NCBI RefSeq assembly: GCF_024362695.1
Contig: NW_026063248.1
Span: 682,001-746,000 of the forward strand
Direction of reading: 5' to 3'
Source of the DNA: Pectinophora gossypiella
Taxonomy: Eukaryota > Arthropoda > Insecta > Lepidoptera > Gelechiidae
Length of the DNA stretch: 64,000 nt
Part shown: one piece after another, positions 19,453 to 31,822 of the stretch
How the letters are laid out: each line of letters starts with the position of its first letter
How positions within the stretch are numbered: the first letter of the stretch is position 1
Made by a program: the position numbers and the translations under genes
The notes under the pieces: generated by a model
Database searches by the model: none
The model's input: the letters and a program-made list of their open reading frames with translations, nothing else
What the model was told of the DNA's origin: nothing

Positions 19453-20661
19453 CTACATATCCCAGATATTAAAGTAAAGTAAAGTAAATATAGTGTATGT
19501 AGTATATTTTAAGGAGCTTCGGAAGAATTTGCTCTTTTCAAAGTTAATCGTTAAATTGGCGCTCTGTATTCTTTCGTGAAGCCTTTTTAAAAGAAGTATG
19601 TGCGTTTCTAGATCTTCAGCAACTACTATAATGTCGTCGATGTACACGAAAATCATGCCTTTAGTTACGTCACTGCAGAAAGGGTGTCCAAACAACATGT
19701 CCATGAGCCGTTGTTGGCGGGCAGGAGCTCCGCATAGGCCGAATGGCATAACTTTAAATTTAAACAACCCCCTACCAGGCACTGTGAAACTAGTCTTCTC
19801 CTGTGAGCTAGGGTCGAGTGGAATTGGCCAAAAGCTCGATTTAAAATCCACAGAACTGATGTACTTGGCATTCTTGAGGCTATCCAATATCTGGGGTATG
19901 TAGGGAATGGCATAAGCATCGCCTTTCGTCACAGAGTTGAGCCTCCGGCAGTCCAGACAAAATCGCCATGTACCGTCAGCTTTAGGAACCATAAGGACCG
20001 GGTTGTTCCAAGGGCTCTCGCTCGGAGCGACGACGTCCAGCTCCAGCATCCTGTCCAATTCCTTATGTAGTTCCTTCTGCTTTTCCGGTGACATGGGATA
20101 AGGTCTACACTTGACCGGTGGTGCAACCCCAGTGTCGATGACATGCTGAGTAAGATGCGTCCTACCTAAACCCTTGCGCTCAAAAGAAATGTCATGAAAT
20201 TTCGATATCATTAGCTCCGCTAACTCTTTGTGTTCACTGGGAAGACTGTCATAAGCTTGTATAGAGTTGACTGGCATTTCTAAAAACATTTGTGGACCTT
20301 TCATGTAGGAAACACTTTCGAAAATTTCTGGCATTAAATTGTATGCCCGCCAAAAGTCCACGCCTAAAATAACATTTAATTTAATACTGGGTATTATAAA
20401 AAAATTCAAAATTTTGGTTACACCATTAAATGTAATGGGCAACATTAAAAATCCTATTGAGGTACACTGGGAACCATCCGCAACAGTCACATTAGTGTTT
20501 TTACCAGACTGTACTGTAAAACCTAATGACTCAAAATATTTTTGTGCTCCATTACCTAAAATTGTAACTGCTGCACCTGAGTCCAGCAATCCATATATTG
20601 ACAAATCCAGGACATTAAGTTTCAAATATGGTCGAACGTCATCTTCATTGGGCTCGAACAA
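19453..20661 (-). pseudogene. Gypsy protease and reverse transcriptase
   Basis: The 402-residue frame begins upstream of the aspartic protease, whose active site reads LLDSGAAVTILG (about residue 28). The RT follows: RPYPMSPEKQKEL, VPKADGTWRFCLDCRRLN, SSVDFKSSFWPIPL (motif A Asp) and MPFGLCGAPARQQ (motif B). The catalytic YIDD box is at about residue 342. The frame leaves the gypsy sequence after SLKY because of a 33-bp insertion and ends on foreign residues at 19453. Further down come the gypsy segment 19323-19465 and then Helitron B. Confidence 0.88.
19471..19503. mobile_element. 33-bp micro-insertion with ATATT duplication in gypsy RT
   Basis: ATATT occurs at 19466-19470 and 19504-19508 around 33 bases that do not belong to gypsy pol. 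The insert starts with three AAAGT units. Its net length (38 with the duplication) shifts the frame. A simple-repeat end plus a short target duplication would fit an extremely 5'-truncated LINE tail. Confidence 0.55.
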
Positions 20662-20771
20662 AACGGAAGCTACATTGTTAAGCTTAAAATAATTAGTTAC
20701 TACCTGTAACCATTGTTTCCAATCCCCATCTTCGACCTTGGATGGAGGATCGGCGTTATTGTCCGAGCAAC

Positions 20772-21368
20772 CTAGTTTTTTGGGTTGTTACATTTTGGGC
20801 ACGACCTTACCGTAAACCCTAAATGACCGCATTTAAAACATTTAACTGTCTTGTCCCTACACCTTGCGGTTGAGTGAGTAGACACCTTACATCTTTTGCA
20901 AAATACAGAGTTGTTAGCCGCACATTTTGACTTATAACCAGGCTTTTCACTAGTTGGCGGGTGTCGCTGCCTAAAAGTTTGAGCCTGAATTGGTGGCTGA
21001 ACTACCGAAACCTGTTCGGTTTCCCTAACATCAGGGGATTCGCTGACTGGCATAATAGGTTTTGTTTTGCCTTTATAAACGAAATCATTGTTTAAAATAG
21101 ACTGCTTAGGTGGTTCGACAAACAGTTGTGTCATTTGTCGCGCAGATTCTATTTTTCGGCATTTTTCTTTTAATTCAGCTATCGTAGCTATGTCATGCAA
21201 TGCTAACTGCTCTCTAAAAACGGGTCTAATGTTGTGCGTTAAAATTTCTAATTTGTCACTATCTGAAAAAGGTCGTTTCAATTGTGAAAACATACAGTTC
21301 ATAACTGCAAAATAGATGTGTGTTGGTTCATCCTGTCCTTGGGTGCGAGCTCTAATCTCCCCCAGCAA
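20772..21368 (-). pseudogene. Gypsy gag C-terminal half with zinc knuckles
   Basis: This 198-residue frame has the end of the gag capsid domain (LGEIRARTQGQDEPTHIYFAV), a basic linker and two knuckles, CKRCKVSTHSTARC and CFKCGHLGFTVRSC; the second is degenerate in its central His position. It is shifted against the upstream gag frame. Confidence 0.82.
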
Positions 21369-21403
21369 ACGATAATCGAAATCAACGGGTGCGAATTCTT
21401 GGA

Positions 21404-22075
21404 CTAAAACTCACTCAATTCCTGCCAAGACGAAACCTGCTCCTTAACACCTCTGTACCATAGAAGACCTTGGTCCGAAAAGAAACAAAAGGCGGACCTG
21501 AAAAGTACATTGTCACTAACTCCGAACGCTGAGGCGCGTTCACTTATCGACTGCAAGAACGTATGTGGACTCGTACGGCCGTCGAATTTAATGTTCCACT
21601 TCATTAAATTAATTGCTGAACCATCTGTCCCCTTTACCCGGTTTTCCTCTTCTGGGTCGATGACGTTTTTTGTTGTCAACAATTTCTCCAATGAGTGACC
21701 GCAAGCTATAAGATTTTTATTCAGCTTCAATTTTATGTCCCTATCGACAGACTCCGTGCATACTACACGCTCAAGACGGTGATGAAGATGATTATACAAA
21801 GCCTTAGCACGCATAAGGTGATGACGGTCTCTAGACTTCACTGCTAAATCAAGTTTTGCCTGCAGCTCCTTCAGCTTTTCGGTGATGATTGGGAATTCAG
21901 CCTGTGGTTTTCGTTCATCGTCCATTATTTCATCCGGAGAGAAACCAGTGATCAACTCCCTAAGCTGTTTCTTCAAATTGAGAACAGTATCAGCCGGTGC
22001 TTCTGCACGAATACTCACTTCATATATTAATTCATCACGGAGCAGTGAATGTAAATAAACAGTTTGGATATCCAT
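21404..22075 (-). pseudogene. Gypsy gag N-terminal half
   Basis: A 223-residue frame from an ATG at 22075. It has a charged helical N-terminus and the gag core motif region MKWNIKFDGRTSPHTFLQ...FFSDQGLLWYRGVKEQVSSWQEL. The frame shifts at about 21400-21412, where the adjacent frame carries the continuation, so a single-base change broke gag in two. Gag would form the particle for reverse transcription. Confidence 0.82.
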
Positions 22076-24419
22076 GGTTGTGTTTCAGAGTTATAATTTC
22101 AAGATTGAAAAGTGGTTTGAAGTAAACTGAAGTAAATTTATGTTTCAAAATGTACCCGTCTGCCTCCAAAACTTATTTTCTAAAATATGTACTAAATTTT
22201 CATTAAATATAAACCAAATAAGTGTAATTATCACACAACATCAATTCTCAGTCTATTCCTGTAAATAATTTTCAAAATAATAGAAGAAACAACAGTGTTT
22301 TATTAATTTTGTTTAAGGTTATGTTTATATTAAGTAAATGTTTATTAAATAAACTTAAATAAAATTTTTCAAGTTGTAATATGTTATCAATCATGTAAAG
22401 ATGGTAAAGGAAATTTACTACTGAATACTCAATAAAGTTGATGATGAAAGACAGTTCTATAATTATTTTTATAAAACAAATAAGAAAAATGTTTGCCAAG
22501 CAGCGGCACAACTCTCAATATAATGATGATGAAACAAAGTTACTTAATATCAATTTTTAACCAATGTCCTGTTACAAATGTGATAATAAAAACTACCTTT
22601 ATATGTTTTAAGAAAGTATTATTAATTGATTTAAAAAATTAAAGTTGATACCTTTATATTTACATATTTTAATTATTGGAAAATATGAAAAAGCAGTGCC
22701 TACTATGGATATTATTTGTCCAAATTTTAACAAAAAAACTCAATATTGTGATAAAAAATATAGCAAGTATCAAAAAAATGTTAGCAATTGTTTTAAACCC
22801 TAGTTTACCTATATAAAAAGGTTAATAAAGAAAACACACAAATGCAGTAAGATTATTATCAATAAGCCCTAGACCAGTTTGGTCATAAAATTGGGTTTAA
22901 ACTTATTGTACAAAATAAGTATTTAAGTTAGGTCTCTGTAGGAGGCCTAGAACCTTACTTATGCTAAGACAAACACAACTTAACCTAAGATGCAAACAAA
23001 ACACAAACAATTCACACAAAATCCCATCACTTTTAATAATAAAATAAAAAAAAATACACTGTTTTCACAAAATTTATTCTTAAAGTTTATGCCAACACCA
23101 CTTATATTCTAAAATGGTTGTACAGAGCGACAATTTCACCAAGAAGGGCGCCACTGAAACAAATCATTGTAATTCCAATAGAATAGAATTCAATTAATGA
23201 GAAGTGGGCCGTTAGGTAAAGTATCACTCTGTAACATGACCATAAGATTGCACTATATTTAAAAACACTGTCCGTACACCTGTAGGCACCTCACTTACTC
23301 GAGGACCTCCGACTATCAGGCCTACCTGAGGCGTTCCGGAATAACGTACAGGTGATGAGTTGAGGCCGGCTCAGGCCAGGTCGTGCTGGACGATGGCGGC
23401 GCAGCGGGTCAACTGTTACGCAGCTGGCGGGCTGCACGTCCACCGGTCAACCTCGCAGACCTTCACCGGTCCTTATCCGGTGTGTTGACAAAAGGAGAGG
23501 CGCGGCACATCCACATGCGCGCCGCACAGAGGAAAGCTTCGACGTGCAAACAACCAAGGCAAGCTCCGCCGAAATGAAGCTTGAAATAACTTGCAAACGC
23601 AGAAGAAAACAGTAGCAATCTTCATTCACAAAATTTGTTGAAATAGTCTGATCCAATCATAAACTTCTTAGATTAAAACTTGCAAAACGTTAGAAAATTA
23701 AAACGTTGAAACTTTAAAGACGTTAAAACAATTAAAAACTCAAAACTTTAAAACTCAAAAACTTTAAAAACTTAAAGAAAACCCCATCTGCAACAAGGAA
23801 TGGCAATGATTAGCATGTGGTTCAGCTGACAGCGTGGCAAGGCAACTCACGAGTGTAAAACAAAGAAAATAACTTACAGGTTCATCCGGGATAGTTGGGC
23901 ATCGCTCGGATGAAACCTAATCCCACCCACTGGACCTTAGGCGATGGGATTTCAGTGATGTTGCTGAAAAACAAAGGACCTCGAGGTTATCACCAAGTTG
24001 GTGCAAAAATATGCACGAAGAATTGCAAGGACTTACCATCTCGGTTAAGTTGTTTATTTAAATTGAGACATCGGCTCTTGATGTCGCCGATAAATCGTGG
24101 CTTTTAATTTGCCCACATTATAGTTACGGCAGTGGAGTCTCCGGCGCTCTCGCGACGTCCCCACTTTCCAAAACCTGTCTCTCAGCTCAGCCAGCTGTCA
24201 GTCTGACACAAGAACTAACAATGTTGCCAACCAAAATAAAATCTACCAAACCATAAATTCGCCGAATCAACGACAACAATCGATCGACTTGTTTGATCCC
24301 AAAATTTAAACAATATAATTATAATATATCAAAAATAAATGTTGCAGATAATTTTAATATACCAAATTTTGAAGAAAATAAAATAATTAAAAATATTCGG
24401 GCCCATCGATAACCCTGCA
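22076..24419 (-). other. Gypsy leader and inner 5' LTR, no gene
   Basis: About 2.3 kb between the LTR start and gag. It includes AT-rich sequence (22080-23100), a GC-rich patch with many CCGGT/GGCC words (23280-23580) and AATAAA-type signals. The inner end of the LTR and the primer-binding site could not be fixed because the other LTR is truncated. Short frames here have no recognisable features. Confidence 0.45.
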
Positions 24420-24524
24420 GCGCCATCTGTGATTTCCTGCGGGTAAAATATAAAAACAACGTTATATCGCCAGAAACCACAAGATGTCGCCACAAGGCTC
24501 GTTGGTCCGAAATGCTTCGTTACA
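24420..24524 (-). repeat. Gypsy 5' LTR, outer 105 bp
   Basis: Minus strand starts TGTAACGAAGCATTTCGG at 24524. It matches 14488-14592 in the same orientation with one substitution seen (C for T near the start). Confidence 0.8.
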
Positions 24525-25365
24525 GTATCATCACATGTGCTGTTCATATAGGATCTATTATTGTTACTAAAGAACACCCAAAACCTGCTAAGGGATGGAT
24601 AATAAGGCTATGATAACATTTTATTCACAAAAACGTAAAAGTTAAAAATATTTGTGTAAAAATCTCGTAAACTATGCATGTGACCTTACAAACGACATTT
24701 TCAGTAATCCCTTATAACCCTCAATACCAGCAAGTTCTACTTTATGACAATAAATTACATTTGAGTAGTTCTACTTTATGATAATAATTACAATGACTCT
24801 TAATGATATTAGGCCAAACAAAATAATTACATTTTATAATTTAGTATCGAAATAAAGATTCAATTACTGAAACTAGATTTACCGGACCATATTACATATG
24901 TACATACATACATATACTCACGCCTGTAATCTCTAATGAGGTGGGCAGAGCCACAAGTAATCAAAGACAGCTTGCAGCCACTGTTGATACGAAATCTTAA
25001 GATACCATACATACCAAACCACCATATTATGTGGCCCATAAGAAAAAAATTTAAAAACAACACATAAATATGTTTATAATATGTTTATATGTTTGTTCTC
25101 ATTTACTCAGATTTGTTTTTTTTTTTCTGTATTTTGTAATTAATGTTTGTTACTTTTATTTTACTTTCCTTTTGTTTCTTTGTTGTTAAATGTTGTATTC
25201 TATGTAACTTGGCTGTTGGCAGGTAGGAACCTGATACTTAATTTATATAGTTGCCTAAGTTTTAGGTTACTATTTGTTTATTTATTTAACATATTATAAT
25301 ATTTATATTTTAATTCATTTATCTATTTTATTATTATTATTTATTTTTTTTATTCACACACAGTC
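24525..25365. other. AT-rich flank and probable LINE 5' UTR, no gene
   Basis: AT-rich sequence with a partial direct repeat (AGTTCTACTTTATGA near 24733 and 24769) and T-rich runs. The last ~280 bases, ending in CACACACAG just before the ATG at 25366, probably belong to the following LINE's untranslated region. Confidence 0.4.
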
Positions 25366-26064
25366 ATGTCTCGCTCTGGTAGTTGCTCTGAGGATAGTGG
25401 CGCTAATTATCTCTCTTGTCCTGATTCGTCAGATGATAGTTTCCATAGCACAGTAATTCCTCTTTCTGAATCTTTAAATTCTAGTTTCCAGGCTTTTCCA
25501 AAAAATTTCAATGTGGTACATATTAACGCGCAAAGTGTACCTAGTCATTATCCCGACATGCTAGCCTCTTTTAATGTAAAAAACTTGCATGCCATCCTCA
25601 TTTCCGAATCGTTTCTGAAGCCCGGTCTCTCTTCATCACTATATCCTATCCCTGGGTTCCAGCTAATTCGGAATGACCGTATTGGATGTCGCTGTGGCGG
25701 GGTGGCTATTTATTTGCGCGGCCAAATCCCGTATAAAATTATTAGTCAGTCTCCGCCTGAATATTCGGGCTCGGCTGAACATCTCTTCCTGGAGGTGTCC
25801 TTATCGCACGTAAGGGTTCTCTTGGGGGTCTTCTATTCTCCTGACAGAGGCGTTAACTATTTTCCTGGTTTTGACGGTCTCCTTCAAGAGTTTGTCCCAT
25901 TATACCAACATACATTGATATTAGGGGACTTTAACACGTGCCTTTTGAAGAACGATTCCCGTTCCCAACAACTTCGCTCTATAGTTGAAGGTGCTAATCT
26001 GCATATCCTGCCGTCTAATTCTACTCATCATGTTCCGAACTGTGTCCCGTCCTTACTTGACCTT
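25366..26064 (+). pseudogene. LINE AP-endonuclease domain, truncated
   Basis: The frame encodes a serine-rich leader (about 40 residues) followed by an AP-type endonuclease: VVHINAQSVPSHYPDML, ILISESFLKPG (catalytic Glu), GVAIYLRG and LILGDFNTCL (Asp-Phe-Asn). The SDH end and the whole RT are missing, because the sequence changes at a TAA microsatellite at 26065. The signature resembles Jockey/CR1-group elements; clade not resolved. Confidence 0.85.
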
Positions 26065-26086
26065 TCAATAATAATAATAATAATAA
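26065..26086. repeat. (TAA)n microsatellite at a LINE junction
   Basis: About seven TAA/AAT units lie between the endonuclease fragment and the next LINE. Dong, the founding R4-clade element in silk moth, is known for insertion at TAA repeats, which fits the identity of the next frame. Confidence 0.75.
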
Positions 26087-26198
26087 GCCCCCCAAAACCC
26101 TACCTTACGTCCGGGCCGAACACCAGGCCCACGTGGGGGGCGGACACGCGTACTGTTGAAACTTACGCGGCCAACAAGGCAAAGGTAACCCATTAAAT

Positions 26199-27906
26199 AT
26201 GGAGCTAAGGTCGAAGAAAGTAATAAGTAAAGGGCCGCTTCCCGGGGGCGAGCGCCGGGGCGCACCTGGAGCCGATGCTGGGTGTGACAGCATGCGAACC
26301 ATTGGCGGTGGGGGACTGAGCAGGCGGGTTCCCCCCGAACAATTGACTACAGCCGAAAGCAAAAGCATATTCAATAACACAGAACAAGACAATAGATCAG
26401 GAAGAGCATCAGTAGCATCATCAATAATAGAACCTTATAGCCCATCCACCCTATCATATGCACCAACACCAACGCTTTCCGATGAAGATTCCCGTGACTC
26501 AGTAAACCTTACCTTGGATGTTGCGCGGGAGGCTAGTGCCTTTTTACCCGCGTCCACTAAGGCAGGGAAACCCAGAGTACGCATGAGTTGGTCCAAAGAT
26601 GTAAACGAATTCATCATGCGTACTTACTATCATATAACAAAATTAGAAACCGACATGACTTGTTACAGAAAAACACTTCACGAGCTTTTCACTAGACGGT
26701 ATCCCGGTGTTAATGTGTCAGAACAAAGAGTCTCAGATCAGAGAAGGGTCATAATAAGGAATAAGTGTCTTAGTGAGGAAGAATTACATAAAATAAAGGA
26801 AGAAGTCAAGATACTATTAGAAGACAGTTACGACATCAATACAACACAATCTCAAACTGACTATCCACGCCTTACAGACATTCCGGTCACTGCAGGCACA
26901 CAATCACCTATACATTCTCACACTGATATACCTGCATTCACTTCTTCAGATTATCATACTCTCTCTCATGCCTCCACACAAACTGAATCGGTCACAATAT
27001 TAATGGAAAATGAAATTCATACTTTAGATAATAATTTGCAACTTGATGTAACGGCACAGCAAATACACGACAAACTGCAAAAAACATTAATTGAATATTC
27101 CGGAATGGACCCAACTATGCGACCTAAACTACCAAAACTTAGATATAGCCAATATCTTTTCAAGTTAATTGACTTATTCAACAACTATATTCTGAACCGA
27201 TTTTACAGCAAAGAATCACAACTTGTTGACATTCATACATTAATATATTGTAGTGCAGTAGTAATCTCCCAGGAACTTGGTTACAAAGTAGGTGAAAATA
27301 ATGAGCGTAGGCGACACAAACCAAACAACAAACCACCTTGGCAAATCAGGCTAGAAAAAGATATAGAAAAACTCAGAGCAGACATAGGTAGACTAACACA
27401 ATATATTAACAACAATAGATCACCGAGACTGGTAGAGAGAGTAAACTTAATTTTCAAAAATTTTAAAGTACACACACAGCATGAACAGAGCAATAAAGTA
27501 CCAGCAGAATTTCTAGACACCCTTAAACAAAAATTAGCTTTAAAATCCCACAGACTTCAGAGATACAATAAAGCACTTAAACGAAAGAAAGACAATGCTT
27601 TATTCTCCAATAATGAAAAGATATTTTACAGAAATCTAACCAATAACAAACAGAGTGACAGTGACAGACATACAGAAACACCTACAGCAGAAGATTTAGA
27701 AGGATTTTGGTCAAATATTTGGGAAACAGAAGCAGAACACAACGAGATGGCATCATGGATAACTGAAGAAGAGAAAAGATGGGATACAATAGAAGAAATG
27801 GATTTTGTTGAGGTTACCGAAAGTGATATTACCAACGCTACTAGCAAACTCCACAACTGGAAATCACCAGGGATAGATAAAATTCACAATTTCTGGTATA
27901 AAAAAT
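26199..27906 (+). pseudogene. R4/Dong-type LINE ORF, N-terminal part only
   Basis: The reading frame has the organisation of R4-clade proteins: a variable N-terminus, a region RVSDQRRVIIRNKCLSEEEL (about residue 170), a conserved segment LPKLRYSQYLFKLIDLFNN and a Lys/Arg-rich linker KPPWQIRLEKDIEKLR. It then gives the very start of the RT domain, HNWKSPGIDKIHNFWYKK. At 27907 it runs into the BEL LTR, which supplies the last ~15 residues before a stop at 27953. RT palm and restriction-like endonuclease are missing. The 5' side next to a TAA repeat is kept, so the cut at the 3' side comes from the later LTR element. Confidence 0.8.
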
Positions 27907-28107
27907 TGTGCGGAGCTGGAGTATATTTAAATGAAATTGCACATAAAAGTTAAAAGTGGACTGTATTTAATAGGATTATATTATAATTACATTTTGAATG
28001 ATTACGCAAAGAGTTGAAGGGAAAGAGTGTTACAATCGCCATCTTGTGGTCGAATTAAAAAACTTAAATCTAGTGTTGCCACATTATTTTATGTGAGGAT
28101 TCGAACA
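27907..28107 (-). repeat. BEL 3' LTR
   Basis: The minus strand starts TGTTCGAATCCTCACAT and ends CTCCAGCTCCGCACA, so it has TG...CA ends. It matches 52535-52734 with a handful of substitutions and two short indels. Confidence 0.88.
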
Positions 28108-28713
28108 TAATTGCCCCACCAGCAAAAAGAGAAACATTCACAAAATATCCTTAAACAGTTTGATTATAAGCGAAATGAACAAAGAGTGGCAGGATAATTA
28201 AAAGTTAAATATCAATAATGACTGATTAAACAACATTTTTGCTAATGTAGCTTAACACTTATTAATTTAAGAACTTAAAAGTTACAATAAATAGTTTCTG
28301 TGAAAATTTTAATACACTTAAAAAGTAACCTTGACTTTATGTGAACAAAACAAAATAAAAGATTTATGCAACTAGTAAAAAGTTAATTTTTTTGAAAGCT
28401 CGTCCTAGTTGTCTTATTGAAACCCTATCCTAGTTATTCTTATTGAAACCTTATGCTAGTTGACTTACAAATTATAATAAATTTGAAAAAGATACCATTT
28501 TGGTAAGTATAATGCACATCAGTCACATTATTGTGTGTAGATAATACACAAGGCTGCCAGGCAGCAGTAAAAGAAAAAGGACTAAGTTATCTAAATGTTA
28601 CATAATATTATACCTATTTTAAGAATTATAATATAAAGTTTATCACAAATATTTTTAACAGAACAAAACTATTACTTTATCCATAGAACAAAACCCTACC
28701 TATTCAAAACATA
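28108..28713 (-). other. BEL 3' untranslated region with short tandem repeat
   Basis: AT-rich sequence between the integrase stop and the LTR. The tract before the LTR reads GCTGGTGGGGCAATTA on the minus strand. About 2.6 copies of a 25-26-bp unit (TCCTAGTTgTCTTATTGAAA) lie at 28403-28468. Confidence 0.6.
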
Positions 28714-30039
28714 TCAATAAATTGGCAATGGACATACTTTTGTGATACTGGTTCGTACAATATTACCATTAGGCATTTTTACATCAAATGCACGCACCTT
28801 GTTGTCGTTACCTGGGTAAAGTTTTACAACCCTTGCCATAGGCCATTGAAAAGGCATAATATTATTATCTCTAAGGATTATTAAAGTACCAACATCAATA
28901 TTAGGAGTACTAGTTTTCCATTTTGGCCTGTTTTGCAACATAGATAGGTACTGTTTTTGCCATTGCTTAAAAAAGTTCTGTTTAATTTTAGTACATTGCT
29001 CCCAAAAGTGAAGCTTATTAGTAGGAATGTCAGTGAGATACTGTTCTGGGAAAGCAGTAATTGGAGCTCCAGTAAGAAAGTGACTTGGCGTTAAATATGA
29101 GAGATCTGAGGGATCGGAGGACATAGGCGTAAGCGGCCTCGCATTCAATATGCCTTCAATCTGTATGATAACAGTGTTTAGCTCCTCATACGTAAGTACT
29201 GTCTGCCCAATTACTCTTTTCATATGATACTTTAAACTCTTAACCCCAGCCTCCCATAACCCACCAAATACCGGACTATACGCGGGAATGAAATTAAAGG
29301 TGATACCTTGATCAGCTGTAAACTTCACGACTGAATTTTGGTGTGTTGGGTGAGACTGTAGTTTGTACAACTCCTGTAATTGTGAGTTTGCACCTTTAAA
29401 AGTAGCTGCATTGTCACAAAAGATTTGCGAAGGTTTATTACGCCGTGCAATAAATCTTTTTAAGCAATTTAAAAAACAAGCTGTGGTTAAATCGGAAGCG
29501 AGCTCCACATGTATCGCTTTTGTGACAAAACATACAAATATTAATACATATGCTTTTAAAATAAGTGGTTTCCTAACACGGTGTAATTTTATATTAAAAG
29601 GACCTGCATAGTCGATGCCGACCTTCTCGAAAGGCCTGGCTACAGTGACCCTTTCGGCTGGCAGAGACCCCATCAGCTGTGATGCAGCCTTTGCCTTTAG
29701 CTTAAAACATTTTATACATTTGTGAATTACATGTTTTATTTGCCTTACAGCATTGATAAGCCAAAACTTATTATTAAGTGAAGCAAGCAATAACTTAGGT
29801 CCCGCGTGTAATAAAGTTTCATGTTCTTTCCATATAAGAAGCTTAGTGATGTGAGAACCTTTAACAAGTATCAATGGGTGCTTTTGAGTGAATGGAAGCT
29901 GTGAATTTTCCAATCTCCCACCAACTCTTAATAAGCCATTCTTATCAAGAAAAGGACTCAATGCTGATAGAGAATGTGATACAGGTTTGTTAGCCTTTAA
30001 GCAGGCAATTTCTTTTTGATAATGCCTCTGTTGGTCCAT
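28714..30039 (-). pseudogene. BEL/Pao integrase
   Basis: The 441-residue frame is collinear with the Pao-type integrase: LRVGGRLENSQLPFTQKHPLIL, the zinc-binding region with H...H and IHKCIKCFKLK, and a core with VGIDYAGPF (Asp), IFCDNAATFKGA (Asp) and FGGLWEAGVKSLK (Glu). A C-terminal DUF-like tail with LHFWEQCTKIKQNFFKQWQ follows. The domain is itself intact. It is out of frame with the RT segment, with the break at about 30040. Confidence 0.9.
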
Positions 30040-30040
30040 T

Positions 30041-31822
30041 TTAATAATTGTTAATAAAGCGTTTACGTACGTAACACGGCTGAAGCGCGCCCGTACGCCT
30101 CTCTGTTATATTTTTTATCTTACAATTATCCGAAAATCGTAGCATATAGGCTACAACTCGTTTTAGTTTTGTAATATCAGAAAAGCGAGCAAGTAGGTCC
30201 ATATTAAAGGCATTATCATTGTTAGTTACAACATGACAAGCATCATTACAGTTTACAATAATGCAACATTTTTTGTTAATTTCAGGCAGTTCGTGCGGTG
30301 ATAAAGGCTCATGCTTTGCATTTCCATGAGAAAATGAGTTGTTATTTAGAAATTGAGGCCCGTGCCACCAAAGCTCATTGTTCTGCAATGCATGAGGCTC
30401 CACTCCTCGAGAGAGACAATCCGCGGGGTTGTCAGTGGTCTTCACATAGAACCAAGGCCATCCTGAAGTCAGCTCTTTGATTTTAATGAGTCTGTTTGCG
30501 ACATATGACAGCAGTCTGACTGGTTCCATGCTCAGCCACGCCAGCACGATCTGTGAATCGAGATACAAATAAACTTTTAAATTATCACATTGTGTTTTCA
30601 ATGTTTCATATGCCCTTTTAGTTAACATAGATAATAAGAGAGCACTATTCAATTCTTTTCGTGGTGTAGAAAGGTCGTTATTGGTTGAATTTGCTCGCGA
30701 CTTTGAACGTAATAAATGTATATTTACAGTACCATCAGCCTTGATACTTCTGATGTACAAACAACAACCGTAAGCCTTATTAGAGGCGTCAGCGAATCCA
30801 ACCAATTCAACCTGTTTCGCATTTTCTACATCAATGTGTATCTTTGTCTGTATGTCTGACATTTCAATTAAATCTTTAGCAAACATTAACCATTTTGCAT
30901 TTATATCCTCGGGGAGGATGTCATCCCATGACACCTTCAGCGCATAAATATCTTGCATTAAAAGTTTTGCAGACACTATAATAGGTCCCACTAACCCCAG
31001 AGGATCGAAAATTTTACTAATAAATGACAAAACTTGCCTTTTAGTGTATTCCTTTTGAATATTACTTTCAGAACAATGAATGTAAAAATTATCTGATTTG
31101 GCATTGTAACGCAAACCTAACGTTTTAAGAAAAGAATTATCTTTACTCATGTCAATGTCCGTGATTGGGTCTTGATTGGTTGTGAAGTGGTTCAACAAAT
31201 AGGTATGATTAGAACCCCATTTGTGCAGCTCGAACCCCCCCAGCCTTAACAACTCCACTAGCTGTTCTTTTACACTTAAATCATTGTGCCCAGTGAGAAT
31301 ATCGTCGACATAAGTTTGCGTTTTCAAAACAGTGGCGGCTAAATTGTGTGTGTCTTTATAACGTTCGGCTAACTCGAGCAAACACCTGGTTGCTAAGTAC
31401 GAAGAACTTTTAAGTCCGTATGTCACGGTTTTTAATTGTAAACAAGACACAGGTTCTTCTATAGATTGACGCCACAAAATGTTTTGTAAAGCCCTATATG
31501 GAGGACTCACAAGAATTTGTCTAAACATTTATTTTATATCACAAAGTAAAATATACTTTGGCAATCTGAATAAGATTAGTATATCAAAAAGTTCATTCTG
31601 AACTATTGGTCCATTTAAAAGGACATCATTTAATGAAATCATGCTTTTAGTCTTGAGACTGCCATCAAATACAGTTCTCATTTTTGTTGTTGGACTATTA
31701 GCATTGAATACTGGATGATGTGGCAAAAAGTAACAAGCATCCTTTTCTAAATTATAATTTGAGACATCATAGTGCTCAGCATGACCTAACGCTAGGTATT
31801 CATTAATAAAATCTTTATACAT
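30041..31822 (-). pseudogene. BEL/Pao reverse transcriptase and RNase H
   Basis: One frame broken by a TAA at 31529-31531. The first part (31822 down) has the RT N-terminus (FNANSPTTKMRTVFDGS). The second has QTYVDDILTG, the Pao-type catalytic box, and then PLGLVGPIIVSAK and the RNase H-like region (LVGFADASNKAYGCCLYI, YLYLDSQIVLAWL, NPADCLSRGV). It ends shifted relative to the integrase frame. The stop falls where BEL proteins normally have an uncharged or charged residue, and would abolish the full polyprotein. Confidence 0.88.

Larger units (their letters stand above)
14488..24524 (-). mobile_element. Ty3/gypsy retrotransposon, disrupted
   Basis: The order on the minus strand is LTR start, long leader, gag, protease, RT, RNase H, integrase, polypurine tract and LTR start. 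A 105-bp segment at 24420-24524 is repeated at 14488-14592 with one visible difference and begins TGTAAC; at the left copy it follows a purine tract (GGTAGGGGGG), as a 3' LTR should. The left LTR is cut at 14488. The body is broken by gag and pol frame changes, a 33-bp insertion (19471-19503) and a whole Helitron (17166-19322). LTR near-identity suggests these lesions are fairly recent. Confidence 0.85.

Noticed and set aside
23383..23656. GC-rich patch with overlapping short frames on both strands
   Set aside because: No domain, no start context and low length; it is inside the gypsy leader and left as unassigned.
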